A stretch of 64,000 nt of DNA, taken from contig NZ_CP014007.2 in the NCBI RefSeq assembly GCF_001658025.2, positions 2,046,001 to 2,110,000 of the forward strand, in the 5' to 3' direction. The DNA comes from Kosakonia oryzae (GTDB taxonomy: Bacteria > Pseudomonadota > Gammaproteobacteria > Enterobacterales > Enterobacteriaceae). The notes under the pieces were generated by a model that was given only the letters and a program-made list of their open reading frames with translations, was not told the origin of the DNA and did not search any database. Each line of letters starts with the position of its first letter. The stretch's first letter is position 1. The position numbers were made by a program, and so were the translations under genes. Shown here piece by piece: positions 7,469 through 16,933 of the stretch.

Positions 7469-9425
7469 CTCCTGGTTCCGTATGCAGGCCAGTGGGAACA
7501 GCACAGCTGATATTTTTATTTACGACGAAATTGGCTACTGGGGGGTAACGGCAAAACAGTTTGTCAGCGATTTAAAGGCGCTGGGCGACGTCAGCCTCAT
7601 TAATCTTCACATCAATTCACCGGGTGGCGATGTCTTTGACGGCATCTCCATTTTTAATGCGCTGAAGCATCACGGTGCGTCCATCACTGTTCACATTGAT
7701 GGTCTGGCTGCATCGATGGCCTCCGTCATTGCGATGGTCGGCAATCCCGTCATTATGCCGGAAAACACCATGATGATGGTTCATAAGCCCTGGGGCTTTG
7801 CAGGGGGTGATGCCAACGATATGCGCGATTACGCTGACCTGCTTGATAAGGTCGAATCCGTGCTTATTCCGGCTTATGCACAGAAAACTGGCAAATCCAG
7901 TGAAGAGATCGCCGCCTTACTGGAAGACGAAACCTGGATGGATGGCACGGAGTGCCTTGCCCTCGGTTTCGCCGATCAGGTTACCCCGTCATTGCAGGCG
8001 ATGGCCTGTATCCATTCCAAACGTATCGAGGAATTTGAAAAGATGCCAAGCAGCATTCGTAATATGATCGTGCCGCCGCGCAACAGTACTCAGCGCGAAA
8101 ATCCGGTACCGCAAAACGCCCCGTCAGCCCCTGCGGTCGCTGACGAAACGGCCATTCGCGCGCAGGTGCTCGCGGAGCAGAAAGCCCGTGTTAACGGCAT
8201 CGGCGATCTTTTCGCGATGTTTGGCGGTAAACACCAGGAGCTTCAGGCCAGATGTGTTGCGGATCCTGAATGTTCCGTCGAGCAGGCCAAAGACCTGCTG
8301 CTGGCCGAGCTGGGAAAAACCGCCACCCCCTCCAACAAAACGGCGCCCGCACATATCTATGCCGGGAACGGCAATTTTGTGGGTGACGGCGTGCGTCAGG
8401 CGCTGATGGTTCGCGCCGGATACGAAAAACGTGATAATGAAAATGTGTTCAACGGCATGACACTGCGTGAGCTGGCGCGCATGTCGCTGACCGAGCGTGG
8501 TGTGGGTGTTGCATCCCTGAATCCGATGCAGATGGTGGGGATGGCCTTTACTCACAGCACTTCTGATTTTGGTAACATCCTGCTGGATGTCGCGCACAAG
8601 TCGCTGCTGGCGGGATGGGCTGCGTCCGAAGAAACCTTCCAGCTCTGGACGAAAAAGGGGGACTTGTCCGACTTCAAAGTATCTCACCGCGTCGGCCTCA
8701 ATGATATTTCTGCGCTACCGCAGGTTCGCGAAGGTGCTGAATATAAATACGGCACGACCAGCGACCGGGGCGAGCCGATTGCGCTGGCGACCTACGGTAA
8801 GCTTTTCTCCATTACCCGCCAGGCGATTATCAATGACGATCTGAACCAGCTCACGGGCATTCCGGAAAAAATGGGGCGCGCGGCGAAATCCACCATCGGT
8901 GATCTGGTTTATAAGGTACTGACGTCGAACCCGAAACTTTCGGATGGCGTTGCGCTGTTCCACGCCGACCACAATAACCTGAGCACAGGCGCTATAAGTA
9001 TCGCGAGCCTTGATGCGGCCCGACAGTTGATGCGTACCCAGAAAGACAGCGAGTCGAAACATTCCCTGAATATCCGCCCGGCATTCCTGCTTGTGCCGAC
9101 GGCTCTGGAAACGCTCGCCAGCCAGACGATTCGATCGTCCAGCGTTAAAGGTGCCGATGCCAACTCCGGGGTAAACAACCCGTTGCAGAATTTCGCCGAC
9201 ATCGTTGGCGAGCCCCGTCTTGATGATGCGGATAAAGCTGCGTGGTATCTGGCATCTGCGCAGGGTACAGACACCATCGAAGTGGCGTATCTCAATGGTG
9301 TGGATACGCCGTACCTTGACCAGATGGAAGGCTTCACCTCTGACGGTATCGTCAACAAGGTCCGCATCGATGCCGGTGTGGCGCCGCTGGATTATCGCGG
9401 CCTGGTGAAGTCTTCCGGTAAATAA
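7413..9425 (+). CDS. Fused ClpP-like prohead protease / major capsid protein
   Basis: This single 670-residue frame joins two proteins usually encoded separately. Residues 30-200 are a ClpP/S49-like serine protease with nucleophile S101 in GLAASMAS and H124 in MMVHKPWG. Residues 260-330 are a charged, Ala-rich scaffold-like linker. Residues 340-670 resemble the Mu gpT-type major head subunit. The protease would trim the scaffold during capsid maturation and release mature coat protein. I chose GTG 7413 because AAAGGAGG lies 5-6 bases before it; the frame upstream of that lies inside the portal gene. A terminator follows, as is usual after the most highly expressed head gene. Confidence 0.92.
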   Translation: MPKSKNRAPHRPKASARSNSWFRMQASGNSTADIFIYDEIGYWGVTAKQFVSDLKALGDVSLINLHINSPGGDVFDGISIFNALKHHGASITVHIDGLAASMASVIAMVGNPVIMPENTMMMVHKPWGFAGGDANDMRDYADLLDKVESVLIPAYAQKTGKSSEEIAALLEDETWMDGTECLALGFADQVTPSLQAMACIHSKRIEEFEKMPSSIRNMIVPPRNSTQRENPVPQNAPSAPAVADETAIRAQVLAEQKARVNGIGDLFAMFGGKHQELQARCVADPECSVEQAKDLLLAELGKTATPSNKTAPAHIYAGNGNFVGDGVRQALMVRAGYEKRDNENVFNGMTLRELARMSLTERGVGVASLNPMQMVGMAFTHSTSDFGNILLDVAHKSLLAGWAASEETFQLWTKKGDLSDFKVSHRVGLNDISALPQVREGAEYKYGTTSDRGEPIALATYGKLFSITRQAIINDDLNQLTGIPEKMGRAAKSTIGDLVYKVLTSNPKLSDGVALFHADHNNLSTGAISIASLDAARQLMRTQKDSESKHSLNIRPAFLLVPTALETLASQTIRSSSVKGADANSGVNNPLQNFADIVGEPRLDDADKAAWYLASAQGTDTIEVAYLNGVDTPYLDQMEGFTSDGIVNKVRIDAGVAPLDYRGLVKSSGK

Positions 9426-9442
9426 CCACGTTTAAAACTCCC

Positions 9443-9463
9443 CAGCCCGTCAGGGCTTTTTTT
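9443..9463 (+). terminator. Rho-independent terminator after the capsid gene
   Basis: AGCCC and GGGCT pair around GTCA and are followed by seven Ts. It may attenuate read-through into the connector and tail genes. Confidence 0.8.
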
Positions 9464-9505
9464 ATGCCTGCAATACGGCCCCACCCGGAGCCGTGGAGGA
9501 CCTTT

Positions 9506-9829
9506 ATGAAAAATCATATTCAGGATGGACACACCATTTCGATAACCAACAGTGGGACGGATGCCATTCTCAGTGGCGCGCCGGTTACCGTTGGTGACAT
9601 GGTTGCTGTGGCCATCACCACGATTAAACCTGGTGAAACGGGTGATGGCTGTGCAAAGGGGGTTATGGCGTTGCCCAAACTGGCGGCTGACGATATCGCC
9701 CAGGGCAAAGCGGTTTATCTGAAAGACGGCCAGATCCAGCTTGATGAAACCAGTGCAGTACCGGCCGGTAAGGCATGGGAGCCTGCCGTGGCTGGCAGTA
9801 CGACCGTACTGGTCAGCATTAATGTCTAA
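9506..9829 (+). CDS. Capsid decoration/cement protein (DUF2190 type)
   Basis: A 107-residue protein made almost wholly of short beta strands (TISITNSGTDAILSGAPVTVGDMVAVAITTI). It is of the DUF2190 class that lies next to major capsid genes and is thought to coat and stabilise the expanded head. The start is the ATG at 9506 behind GGAGG; the frame upstream lacks a ribosome binding site and covers the terminator region. The last 8 bases overlap the next gene. Confidence 0.8.
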   Translation: MKNHIQDGHTISITNSGTDAILSGAPVTVGDMVAVAITTIKPGETGDGCAKGVMALPKLAADDIAQGKAVYLKDGQIQLDETSAVPAGKAWEPAVAGSTTVLVSINV

Positions 9830-10097
9830 TCCCTTTGATCAGATGGTGGCGCGCATGGATGCGGCGACCACCCGGCAAATGGGCCGGACTGTCACCATCA
9901 ACGGCAACGATTATGATGCGGTTGAAAGCCAGTTTATGGCTGAGATGGGGCCGGTGCTGGGCGAGGGGCTTTCACTGGTTGTGTTCAGCGACCAGTATCA
10001 GCCCCGGCGCGACGATGTCGTTACCTGGAGAGGAGAGCAATACCGCGTTACCCGTCACCAGGCCTTCAATAACAAGCCGCAAATCTGGATTGAGTAG
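9822..10097 (+). CDS. Head-tail attachment protein (gpFII-like)
   Basis: A 91-residue protein with the sequence RTVTINGNDYDAVESQF and an RRDDVVTWRGEQYRV motif, as in the small head completion proteins of Gifsy-like prophages (Phage_attach family, related to lambda gpFII). It should form the head side of the head-tail interface. It starts at the ATG overlapping the end of the decoration gene. Relatives are sometimes mislabelled as a sugar transporter subunit; position and size argue against that. Confidence 0.75.
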   Translation: MSNPFDQMVARMDAATTRQMGRTVTINGNDYDAVESQFMAEMGPVLGEGLSLVVFSDQYQPRRDDVVTWRGEQYRVTRHQAFNNKPQIWIE

Positions 10098-10106
10098 GAG
10101 GCGCAA

Positions 10107-10658
10107 ATGTCCATCAGAGGGCTTGAGCAGGCGATACAAAATCTGGAGAGCATCAGCAAAACTGCCGTTCCGCGTGCATCTGCCCAGGCGGTTAACCGTA
10201 TTGCTTCACGGGCTGTATCCCGTAGTGTCAGGACCGTGGCCGCAGCTGAGAAGCTTCCCCAGAAGCTGATCAAACAACGCGCCCGCGTCAAAAAAGCCAC
10301 CGTCCGGAAGCCCGTGGCGACCATCCGCGTCAACCGTGGCAATTTGCCTGCCATCAAACTGGGTACTGCCAGCGTGCGTTTGTCCCGCAACAAAAAGGAT
10401 GCCCGTGGGGCCAGCAGCATTCTCCGGATCGGGAAATATTCGTTTCCGGGTGCCTTTATCCAGCAACTCGCTAACGGTCGCTGGCATGTGCTGAGGCGTA
10501 CAACGAAAAACCGTTACCCGATAGAGGTGGTCAGCATCCCCCTTGCGGCTCCACTGACTGATGCCTTTGGCAGGGAGGTCCGTGCACTGCATGAATCGGA
10601 TCTGCCGAAGGAGATGGCCGCCGCACTCAAAAACCAGCTGAGGCTCATTCTCAAATGA
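10107..10658 (+). CDS. Minor tail protein Z-like
   Basis: This is a basic 183-residue protein whose start, MSIRGLEQAIQNLESISK, and Arg/Lys-rich centre match the Minor_tail_Z family. In lambda, gpZ works at the tail end that joins the head and is needed for infectivity. AGGAGG is placed well before the ATG. Its stop overlaps the start of the gpU-like gene by 4 bases, the usual Z-U order. Confidence 0.85.
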   Translation: MSIRGLEQAIQNLESISKTAVPRASAQAVNRIASRAVSRSVRTVAAAEKLPQKLIKQRARVKKATVRKPVATIRVNRGNLPAIKLGTASVRLSRNKKDARGASSILRIGKYSFPGAFIQQLANGRWHVLRRTTKNRYPIEVVSIPLAAPLTDAFGREVRALHESDLPKEMAAALKNQLRLILK

Positions 10659-11053
10659 TTCATACCGAAATCCGTTCCTCGGTCATTACCGCTCTCAGGG
10701 AGGTAGCACCACCCGGCACGACGTTTTTTGACGGGCGGCCCGCCTTTATTGACGCCACTGATTTACCTGCGATCGCTGTGTATATCTCCGGTGCCGAGTG
10801 CTCAGAGTCGCAGCTGGATGGCGAGATGTGGAGTGCGGAGCTGCATATCGAGGTATTTCTCAAGGCAACAGAGCCCGACACCGCGCTGGACACTTGGGTT
10901 GAAAGCCGTATTCATCCTGTGATGGCTGATATTCCGGCGCTTGACTCGCTTACCGAAACGTTATTGCCGGTCGGCTATGACTATCAGCGTGATGATGAGG
11001 CCACGACCTGGGGATCGGTTGATCTCAGATATTCAATTACCTACCAAATGTGA
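10655..11053 (+). CDS. Tail terminator protein (gpU-like)
   Basis: A 132-residue homologue of lambda gpU, which forms a hexameric ring stopping tail tube growth and binding the head. The N-terminal MIHTEIRSSVITALREVAP and the strand AVYISGAECSES are typical of the Phage_tail_U family. It lies between Z and the tube gene V, in lambda order, with an ATGA overlap upstream. Confidence 0.87.
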   Translation: MIHTEIRSSVITALREVAPPGTTFFDGRPAFIDATDLPAIAVYISGAECSESQLDGEMWSAELHIEVFLKATEPDTALDTWVESRIHPVMADIPALDSLTETLLPVGYDYQRDDEATTWGSVDLRYSITYQM

Positions 11054-11063
11054 GGACTGAATT

Positions 11064-11798
11064 ATGGCGAAATCGCCTACTGAACCGGTTAAGGGTGCCG
11101 GTACAACGCTGTGGATCTATAACGGGATCGGCGATCCCTACGCCAATCCGCTGTCCGATATCGACTGGACCCGGCTGGCGAAAATTAAAGAGCTGACACC
11201 GGGCGATATGACGGCAGAGTCCTACGACGACAGTTACCTCGATGATGAGGATGCCGACTGGTCGTCCACGGCGCAGGGAACAAAATCAGCCGGTGATACC
11301 AGTTTTACGCTGGCCTGGAAGCCGGGAGAATCCGGACAACAGGATCTGGTTAACTGGTTTAACAACGGTGAAGAGCGTGTGTACAAAATTAAGTATCCCA
11401 ACGGCACTGTTGACGTGTTCAAAGGGTGGGCCAGCAGCCTTGGCAAAGCTATTCCCTCCAACGAAGTTATTACCCGTACGGCGAAAATCACCAATAACGG
11501 TAAACCGTCTCTGGCGGAAGACCAGCGTGATCCTGTTGTCGCCGTCACCGGCGTGACGATGGATAAGACCACTGATGCCATTAATGTGGGGGATAGCGGC
11601 ACCGCGACGGTTACTGTTGCACCGGCTGGCGCCACGGATAAATCCTTCCGTGTCGCTTCCAGTAATCCGGCCATCGTGACGGTTACCGCAGATGGCTCAA
11701 CACTCACTTATAAAGGCGAATCGGCCGGTATGGCGGACATCATCGTGATGACCAATGACGGCCAGCTTGTCGCGCAGCTTCAGATTGTCGTTTCCTGA
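11064..11798 (+). CDS. Major tail tube protein with C-terminal Ig-like domain (gpV-like)
   Basis: A 244-residue tube subunit. Residues 1-160 form the gpV-like tube domain ([32 protein letters not shown]). Residues 165-244 are a bacterial Ig-like (Big_2) domain, with [12 protein letters not shown] leading into Val/Thr strands. In lambda the corresponding Ig domain projects from the tail surface and is dispensable for assembly; it may help adsorption. GAGG precedes the ATG. Confidence 0.9.
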   Translation: MAKSPTEPVKGAGTTLWIYNGIGDPYANPLSDIDWTRLAKIKELTPGDMTAESYDDSYLDDEDADWSSTAQGTKSAGDTSFTLAWKPGESGQQDLVNWFNNGEERVYKIKYPNGTVDVFKGWASSLGKAIPSNEVITRTAKITNNGKPSLAEDQRDPVVAVTGVTMDKTTDAINVGDSGTATVTVAPAGATDKSFRVASSNPAIVTVTADGSTLTYKGESAGMADIIVMTNDGQLVAQLQIVVS

Positions 11799-11833
11799 TC
11801 ACGGGGGCATACGCCCCGCCCACGGAGTAATCC

Positions 11834-12241
11834 ATGTTTCTGAAAACTGTAACATTTGAGTTCAACGGCGAAGAGACCGTTCTCTATGAACTCTCCGCAC
11901 TTCAGCGCATTGAGTATATTGGCTATCTCGCCACCGTCTCAAAGGAGATCCCGGCTGATGGTGATGAGGCCCTGCGCACACAGATGGCTTCTATTGTCGG
12001 CGTAAAAGTCGCGTCCAGGCTGGTGGCCATGTCACGCTGGCAGGCCAATATCACTGGCCCGTCGGTTGATGAGCTGCAGCAACAGGTGATGTCCACATGG
12101 CCGCTTCCGGCAATCAGCCAGGCAGAACTTGTTGTGCTGGAGATGTCGCAGATGCTTCCCCCTGCAAAGGAAGGCGCTGATGAGGATGAGTCCGTCGGGG
12201 AAGAAAACGCCACACCGGAAAAGTCCACGCCAGTGAGCTGA
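11834..12241 (+). CDS. Tail assembly chaperone gpG-like
   Basis: A 135-residue homologue of lambda gpG, which with its frameshifted product gpGT binds the tape measure protein and recruits tube subunits. The family start MFLKTVTFEFNGEETVLYELSALQRIEY is clear; the C-terminal third is acidic. The T frame follows in the -1 frame and is open from about 12190, so a gpGT fusion by ribosomal slippage is expected. CACGGAG precedes the ATG. Confidence 0.88.
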   Translation: MFLKTVTFEFNGEETVLYELSALQRIEYIGYLATVSKEIPADGDEALRTQMASIVGVKVASRLVAMSRWQANITGPSVDELQQQVMSTWPLPAISQAELVVLEMSQMLPPAKEGADEDESVGEENATPEKSTPVS

Positions 12242-12246
12242 ATTTC

Positions 12247-12558
12247 GTGATGAAGCTGGCGCGCGAGTTTGGCAGGCCGGACTGGCGCGCGATGCTTTCT
12301 GCAATGTCTTCCACTGAACTGGCAGAGTGGGGGGATTTTTACCGCGTTCAGCTTTTCAGTAATGATCTGCTCGATAACCACTTCGCCTGCCTGAGCCATC
12401 TTGTCGTCGACATGATGTGCAAAGACCACGGTCTTACCCCTGCTGATTTCAGTCTTCTTAACCCCCTAAAACCTTTCCCTGAACAGGATGACGAAACAAT
12501 GATGCATCTTGCGGAGGGGATATCCGGAGGAAAACGTTATGGCCCAGCCAGTGGGTGA
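12247..12558 (+). CDS. gpT-like C-terminal part of the gpGT tail chaperone
   Basis: This frame (LAREFGRPDWRAMLSAMSSTELAEWGDFYRV) is the T part of the lambda G/T pair. It lies -1 relative to G and has no convincing ribosome binding site at its own GTG/ATG (12247/12250), so it is probably made only as a fusion after a -1 shift within 12190-12239. The heptamer-like stretch GGAAAAG (12217-12223) resembles the lambda slip site GGGAAAG but is not a perfect match. Its end overlaps the tape measure start by 20 bases. Confidence 0.78.
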   Translation: MMKLAREFGRPDWRAMLSAMSSTELAEWGDFYRVQLFSNDLLDNHFACLSHLVVDMMCKDHGLTPADFSLLNPLKPFPEQDDETMMHLAEGISGGKRYGPASG

Positions 12559-15040
12559 TCTCGTTGTCAGTCTTGATATTGATAATGCGAAATTTACCGA
12601 GCAGGTGAATTACACCCGCCGTCAGCTAAAAGGGACGGGCGATGCGGCTAATGATGCGGCGTTGCAGGTTCAGCAGGCATTCAGTCGGCAGGAAATTTCA
12701 GCCAGGAAAGCCGGGGTATCCGTGGGGCAGTATAATGCCGCCATGAGGAGCCTGCCGGCGCAGTTTACGGACATTGCAACGCAGCTCGCTGGCGGGCAGT
12801 CGCCCTTTCTGATCCTTTTACAGCAGGGCGGGCAGATCAAAGACCAGTTTGGTTCCGTGCGCGGGGCGCTGACGGGCGTCGGTGATTACCTTCGCACGCT
12901 GGTCGGCCTGATCAACCCCGTCACGCTCGGTATTGGTGCGCTGGCTACCGGCGTCGGATTGCTGGCACTGGATCTGTACCGGAGCAGCCAGCAGTCCACC
13001 GCCTATAATCAGGCGCTGGCCCGCACCGGGAATATCAGCGGGCAGACCAGTGACAGTCTTACCCGCCTGTCGTCGTCGATTGCCAGAAGTACTGACGCCA
13101 GTAAGTCTGCCGTTGCCGCAACGGTGGCGCAGGCGACGGGCATCGGCCTGTCCATTGAGCAGATCCGTCTGGTGAGCCAGACAGCGCTCACTATGTCGAA
13201 AAACACTGGCCAGAGTGTTGAGGATCTGGTTAACCAGCTCGGGAAAATTCCGCAGGATCCGCTGAAAGCCTTTATCGACATCAACAGCCAGTATAATTTT
13301 GCCAACCTTGCGCTGTATGAGCAGGTGAAGCATATGGTTGATTTAGGCGATAAAGCAGGCGCAACAAAACTCATTATTGATTCACTCAGCGGCAGCCAGG
13401 CGCAGTTTACCGAGAATGCAAAAGGCGATATCGATACGCTTTCGGATTACTGGCAGGGACTGATTAACAAGATTAAGGATTATAAATTCTGGTCCGATCA
13501 TGTCGCAGATAATGCAACCACAGCAAAACTGCCTGCATTTCAGTTCGGAACCGGCTCTGCGGTGTTTGACACCATCAACCAGCAGATGAATGACCAGTCG
13601 CAGCAGACGCAAAATAACTGGCTGAATATTAATAAAAGCGCGAACACTCTCCTGGGATTTGTGCAGCAAATCGGGGCAGAGGCGCGGGAATTTAATAAAG
13701 AGCAGATTGCTGCGAATACTGAGGCGGATAAGTTTCTCGAAAACGCCCGCACCAACGCACAAATCCGTAATGACCTGCAGGCGAAGTATCAGCGTCAGCT
13801 GGATCAGGGACTCATCTCGCAGGATAAATTTAACAAACTTACCGCCGCCGTTAACGAGAAGTATAAAGACCCGAAAGCGCCGAAGACTGCCGTTCCTGCC
13901 GGTGATCGGGCGGAGGATAAATCCACGGCTGAGCTGCTGGCGCTTCAGGCTCAGCTTAAGGTTTTGCAACAACACCAGGGCATTAACGATGTCATCAGCC
14001 AGCAACGTAAAGACCTGTGGGCCACAGAGGCGCAATTTACGGTACTGGAAGACGCCGCAGGCAGGCGCCGGTTGACGAAGCAGGAACAGTCACTGCTGGC
14101 CAGCAAGGAACAGGTACTTGCACTGGCACAACAGAAAGCGTTGCTGGGCGATCAGATTGTTGCTCAGGAGCAACTGAATAAGCGTATGGACACGGCGAGC
14201 AAATATGCCACGCAGACGTCCGCGAAACAGGCAGCGCTGAGAAATTCAGCAACGCTAAGCGATCGGGATGCGACAAGACAATCCTCATTCGCCCAGCTTG
14301 AAAGTGGCTGGCTGAATTCCGGCGGCAGGCTGACGGATGCCGATTACCAGAAGGAGCTGGTGGCGCTGCGTAATTATTACGCAGAGGAGGATAAGTTACG
14401 TGGCGACTGGCAGGCCGGGGCCAAAAAAGGTTTTGCAGAATTTGCCGATACGGCGACGAATGTCTACTCGCAGGTACAGCAGATTTCACAGGGCGCCTTT
14501 ACCGGGATGTCCTCGCAGCTGGCTGATTTTCTGGTGACAGGTAAATCAAACTTCAAAGATTTTCTCACCACCTTTCTTAAAGGGATTGCACAGATGATCA
14601 GCCAGATGTTGGTGCTGAATACTGTTAAATCCACCCTGGGCGGAACTGCCTTTGGTTCGCTCCTGGGCTTTGCGGGCGGCGGGTTTACGGGGCCGGGTGG
14701 TAAATACGATCCCGCAGGTATCGTTCATCATGGTGAGTTCGTTTTTACCCAGGAAGCCACGAGCCGAATCGGTGTGGGTAACCTTTACCGCCTGATGCGG
14801 GGATATGCGAACGGCGGATACGTCGGGAGCGCCTCACCGATCGCTTCTTCACCGATGGGAGTGAATGTTTACGCGCCGGTTTCAGTGACATCGTCAGGGG
14901 ACAACAGCGGCCAGCAGCCGTCGTCCGGTGAGAAGATTGGGAAAGCCTATCAGCAGGTTGTCGAGCAGTCTGTCACCGAGGGTATTCAACGCGAAGTCCG
15001 TCCCGGCGGAATTATCTGGAGTGCAGTAAACCGGAGGTAA
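12539..15040 (+). CDS. Tail length tape measure protein (gpH-like)
   Basis: An 833-residue protein that sets tail length and is ejected ahead of the DNA. It starts at MAQPVGDLVVSLDIDNAKF behind GGAGG; the longer frame would read through the T gene. Residues about 115-155 are hydrophobic (VTLGIGALATGVGLLALDLY), a possible membrane-inserting segment. The middle is Gln/Ala-rich helix, and the C-terminus (GFAGGGFTGPGGKYDPAGIV, HHGEFVF) is the conserved lambda gpH tail domain. By lambda proportions it predicts a tail of similar length. Confidence 0.92.
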   Translation: MAQPVGDLVVSLDIDNAKFTEQVNYTRRQLKGTGDAANDAALQVQQAFSRQEISARKAGVSVGQYNAAMRSLPAQFTDIATQLAGGQSPFLILLQQGGQIKDQFGSVRGALTGVGDYLRTLVGLINPVTLGIGALATGVGLLALDLYRSSQQSTAYNQALARTGNISGQTSDSLTRLSSSIARSTDASKSAVAATVAQATGIGLSIEQIRLVSQTALTMSKNTGQSVEDLVNQLGKIPQDPLKAFIDINSQYNFANLALYEQVKHMVDLGDKAGATKLIIDSLSGSQAQFTENAKGDIDTLSDYWQGLINKIKDYKFWSDHVADNATTAKLPAFQFGTGSAVFDTINQQMNDQSQQTQNNWLNINKSANTLLGFVQQIGAEAREFNKEQIAANTEADKFLENARTNAQIRNDLQAKYQRQLDQGLISQDKFNKLTAAVNEKYKDPKAPKTAVPAGDRAEDKSTAELLALQAQLKVLQQHQGINDVISQQRKDLWATEAQFTVLEDAAGRRRLTKQEQSLLASKEQVLALAQQKALLGDQIVAQEQLNKRMDTASKYATQTSAKQAALRNSATLSDRDATRQSSFAQLESGWLNSGGRLTDADYQKELVALRNYYAEEDKLRGDWQAGAKKGFAEFADTATNVYSQVQQISQGAFTGMSSQLADFLVTGKSNFKDFLTTFLKGIAQMISQMLVLNTVKSTLGGTAFGSLLGFAGGGFTGPGGKYDPAGIVHHGEFVFTQEATSRIGVGNLYRLMRGYANGGYVGSASPIASSPMGVNVYAPVSVTSSGDNSGQQPSSGEKIGKAYQQVVEQSVTEGIQREVRPGGIIWSAVNRR

Positions 15041-15042
15041 TA

Positions 15043-15390
15043 ATGACCATTGAGGTCTTTACCTGGCCGATTCAGTCAGCCGGGCAGCCCATAATAAAAA
15101 GTAAAGACAACGTCAGAAAAGCCCAGTTCGGCGATGGTTATGCCCAAGTGAGTGGCGATGGCCTCAATCCTGAATCGCTGACGTTTGATTTTTCCTTTAA
15201 CGGGCGTACGGAAACTGCGCTGGAAATTTATGCATTTCTGCGCAGGCATAAGACCAAATCCTTTTCTTTTAAACCACCTTTCGGGGCGCTGGCGCTCTGG
15301 CGTGTTGAGGCTGACAGCCTCCAGCAGGTTGTCAAAAGCCAGAACGTTATGTCCATCACTGCAACCTTCGAGCAGGCATTTGCACCATGA
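15043..15390 (+). CDS. Minor tail protein M-like
   Basis: A 115-residue distal tail protein: IEVFTWPIQSAGQPIIKSKD and QFGDGYAQVSGDGLNPESLT match the Phage_min_tail family (lambda gpM), which joins the tip to the tube. It lies directly after the tape measure gene (2-base gap) and overlaps the L gene start by 4 bases. Confidence 0.9.
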   Translation: MTIEVFTWPIQSAGQPIIKSKDNVRKAQFGDGYAQVSGDGLNPESLTFDFSFNGRTETALEIYAFLRRHKTKSFSFKPPFGALALWRVEADSLQQVVKSQNVMSITATFEQAFAP

Positions 15391-16142
15391 GTTTACACAG
15401 CGACTATCAAAAACTGGAACCGGGCAACGCGGTCCGGCTTCTTGACGTTGACGGATCCGCGTTCCGTGTGGGCGATATTCTTCGTTTTCACAGTCACAAC
15501 ATTCCTCACACGGAAGCGGAAATTATCGCTGCAGGTGGCGATGAATCATTGCTGCCGGCGAAGTCCATCTGGTGGCAGGGTAACGAGTACAGAGCCTGGC
15601 CGTATGAGCTGGACGGGATTGAAGTATCAACCAGCGGCAGCAGCGCATCACCAAAACTGTCTGTTGCTAACCTTGATGCGTCGATCACTGCGCTGTGCCT
15701 TGCCTACGATGATATGTTGCAGGCGAAAGTCACCATCCACGACACGCTGGCGCAGTACCTTGATGCGCGGAATTTTGCGGAGGGAAACCCGACGGCTGAC
15801 CCGTTGCAGGAAAAGCTGCAGGTCTGGTACATCGATGCGAAAAGCAGCGAGACAAATGAGGTTGTGGAGTTCACGCTTTCCAGCCCGATGGATTTGCAGG
15901 GACTGATGATCCCGACGCGTCAGCTGCATTCGCTTTGTACCTGGTGCATTCGCGGGCAGTACCGTTCCGGTAACGGCTGTGATTACGCCGGGACGCGCTA
16001 TTTCGATAAGCACAATAACCCGGTAAGCGACCCGTCGCTGGATGAATGCAACGGCACGCTGACAGGGTGCAAGCTGCGTTTCGGGGAAAATAATGAACTG
16101 TCGTTTGGCGGTTTTCCCGGCACATCGCTGATCCGGAGCTGA
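15387..16142 (+). CDS. Minor tail protein L-like, probable Fe-S tip protein
   Basis: A 251-residue tail tip protein of the Phage_tail_L family. The C-terminal domain has Cys residues at LCTWCIRGQYRSGNGCDYAG and later ECNGTLTGC. These correspond to the ligands of the [4Fe-4S] cluster known in lambda gpL. The ATGA overlap with M and the M-L-K order are as in lambda. Confidence 0.9.
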   Translation: MSLHSDYQKLEPGNAVRLLDVDGSAFRVGDILRFHSHNIPHTEAEIIAAGGDESLLPAKSIWWQGNEYRAWPYELDGIEVSTSGSSASPKLSVANLDASITALCLAYDDMLQAKVTIHDTLAQYLDARNFAEGNPTADPLQEKLQVWYIDAKSSETNEVVEFTLSSPMDLQGLMIPTRQLHSLCTWCIRGQYRSGNGCDYAGTRYFDKHNNPVSDPSLDECNGTLTGCKLRFGENNELSFGGFPGTSLIRS

Positions 16143-16143
16143 T

Positions 16144-16854
16144 ATGCGCCAGAAAATTATTGACGACATTATGGCGCATGCGGCCGCCGAATATCCGCGC
16201 GAGTGCTGCGGCCTGGTGGTGCAGAAAAGCCGGGTGGAACGCTATTTCCCGTGCCGCAATATTGCCGAAAAACCGGAGGACAATTTTGTCCTCTGCCCGG
16301 AGGACTATGCTGCGGCAGAAGACCGGGGCACGGTAATTGCTATCGTGCATAGCCACCCCGATGCAACCACCCAGCCCAGCGAGGCCGACAAAGCGCAATG
16401 CGATCTGAGTGCGCTGCCGTGGCATATCGTGAGCTGGCCGGAAGGCGATTTCCGTACCATCCTGCCGCGCGGCGAGCTGCCGCTCCTTGAGCGCCCGTTT
16501 GTGCTGGGCGTTTACGACTGCTGGGGGCTGGTGATGAGCTGGTTCAGGCAGACTCACGGCATTGAGTTGCCTGATTACCGGGTCGATTATCCGTGGTGGG
16601 AAGATCAGTATCCCGATAATTTATACCAGGACAACTGGTACGAATGCGGATTCCGGGAAGTGTCCGGCGCGCCAGCCCCTGGCGACGTGCTGATCATGCA
16701 GGTGCAGGCCAGCAAGTGGAACCATGCCGCGATCCTGCTGGAAGGCAACATGATGCTGCACCATCTGTACGGGCGGCTGAGTAATCGTGAGCCGTGGGGC
16801 GGTTACTGGCGGGAGAGGACTATTAAGATATTGCGTTACAGAGAGTTTTTATAA
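16144..16854 (+). CDS. Tail assembly protein K-like (JAMM plus NlpC/P60 domains)
   Basis: A 236-residue two-domain enzyme. The N-terminal JAMM/MPN domain has E20 (YPRECCG) and the metal motif H69-S-H71 with D82 (HSHPDATTQPSEAD). The C-terminal NlpC/P60 peptidase has C126 in YDCWGLV and a His in KWNHAAILL. In lambda gpK these domains act in tail tip maturation and possibly in peptidoglycan opening at entry. All key residues are present, so both activities look intact. The start follows the L stop by one base. Confidence 0.91.
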   Translation: MRQKIIDDIMAHAAAEYPRECCGLVVQKSRVERYFPCRNIAEKPEDNFVLCPEDYAAAEDRGTVIAIVHSHPDATTQPSEADKAQCDLSALPWHIVSWPEGDFRTILPRGELPLLERPFVLGVYDCWGLVMSWFRQTHGIELPDYRVDYPWWEDQYPDNLYQDNWYECGFREVSGAPAPGDVLIMQVQASKWNHAAILLEGNMMLHHLYGRLSNREPWGGYWRERTIKILRYREFL

Positions 16855-16933
16855 ATTATCTTCTTTCCTGATTAATTCCTTTTCTCTTTGTCATGATTGT
16901 TAAAAATCTGCCGTCGAACCATCTTTGTTTTTG

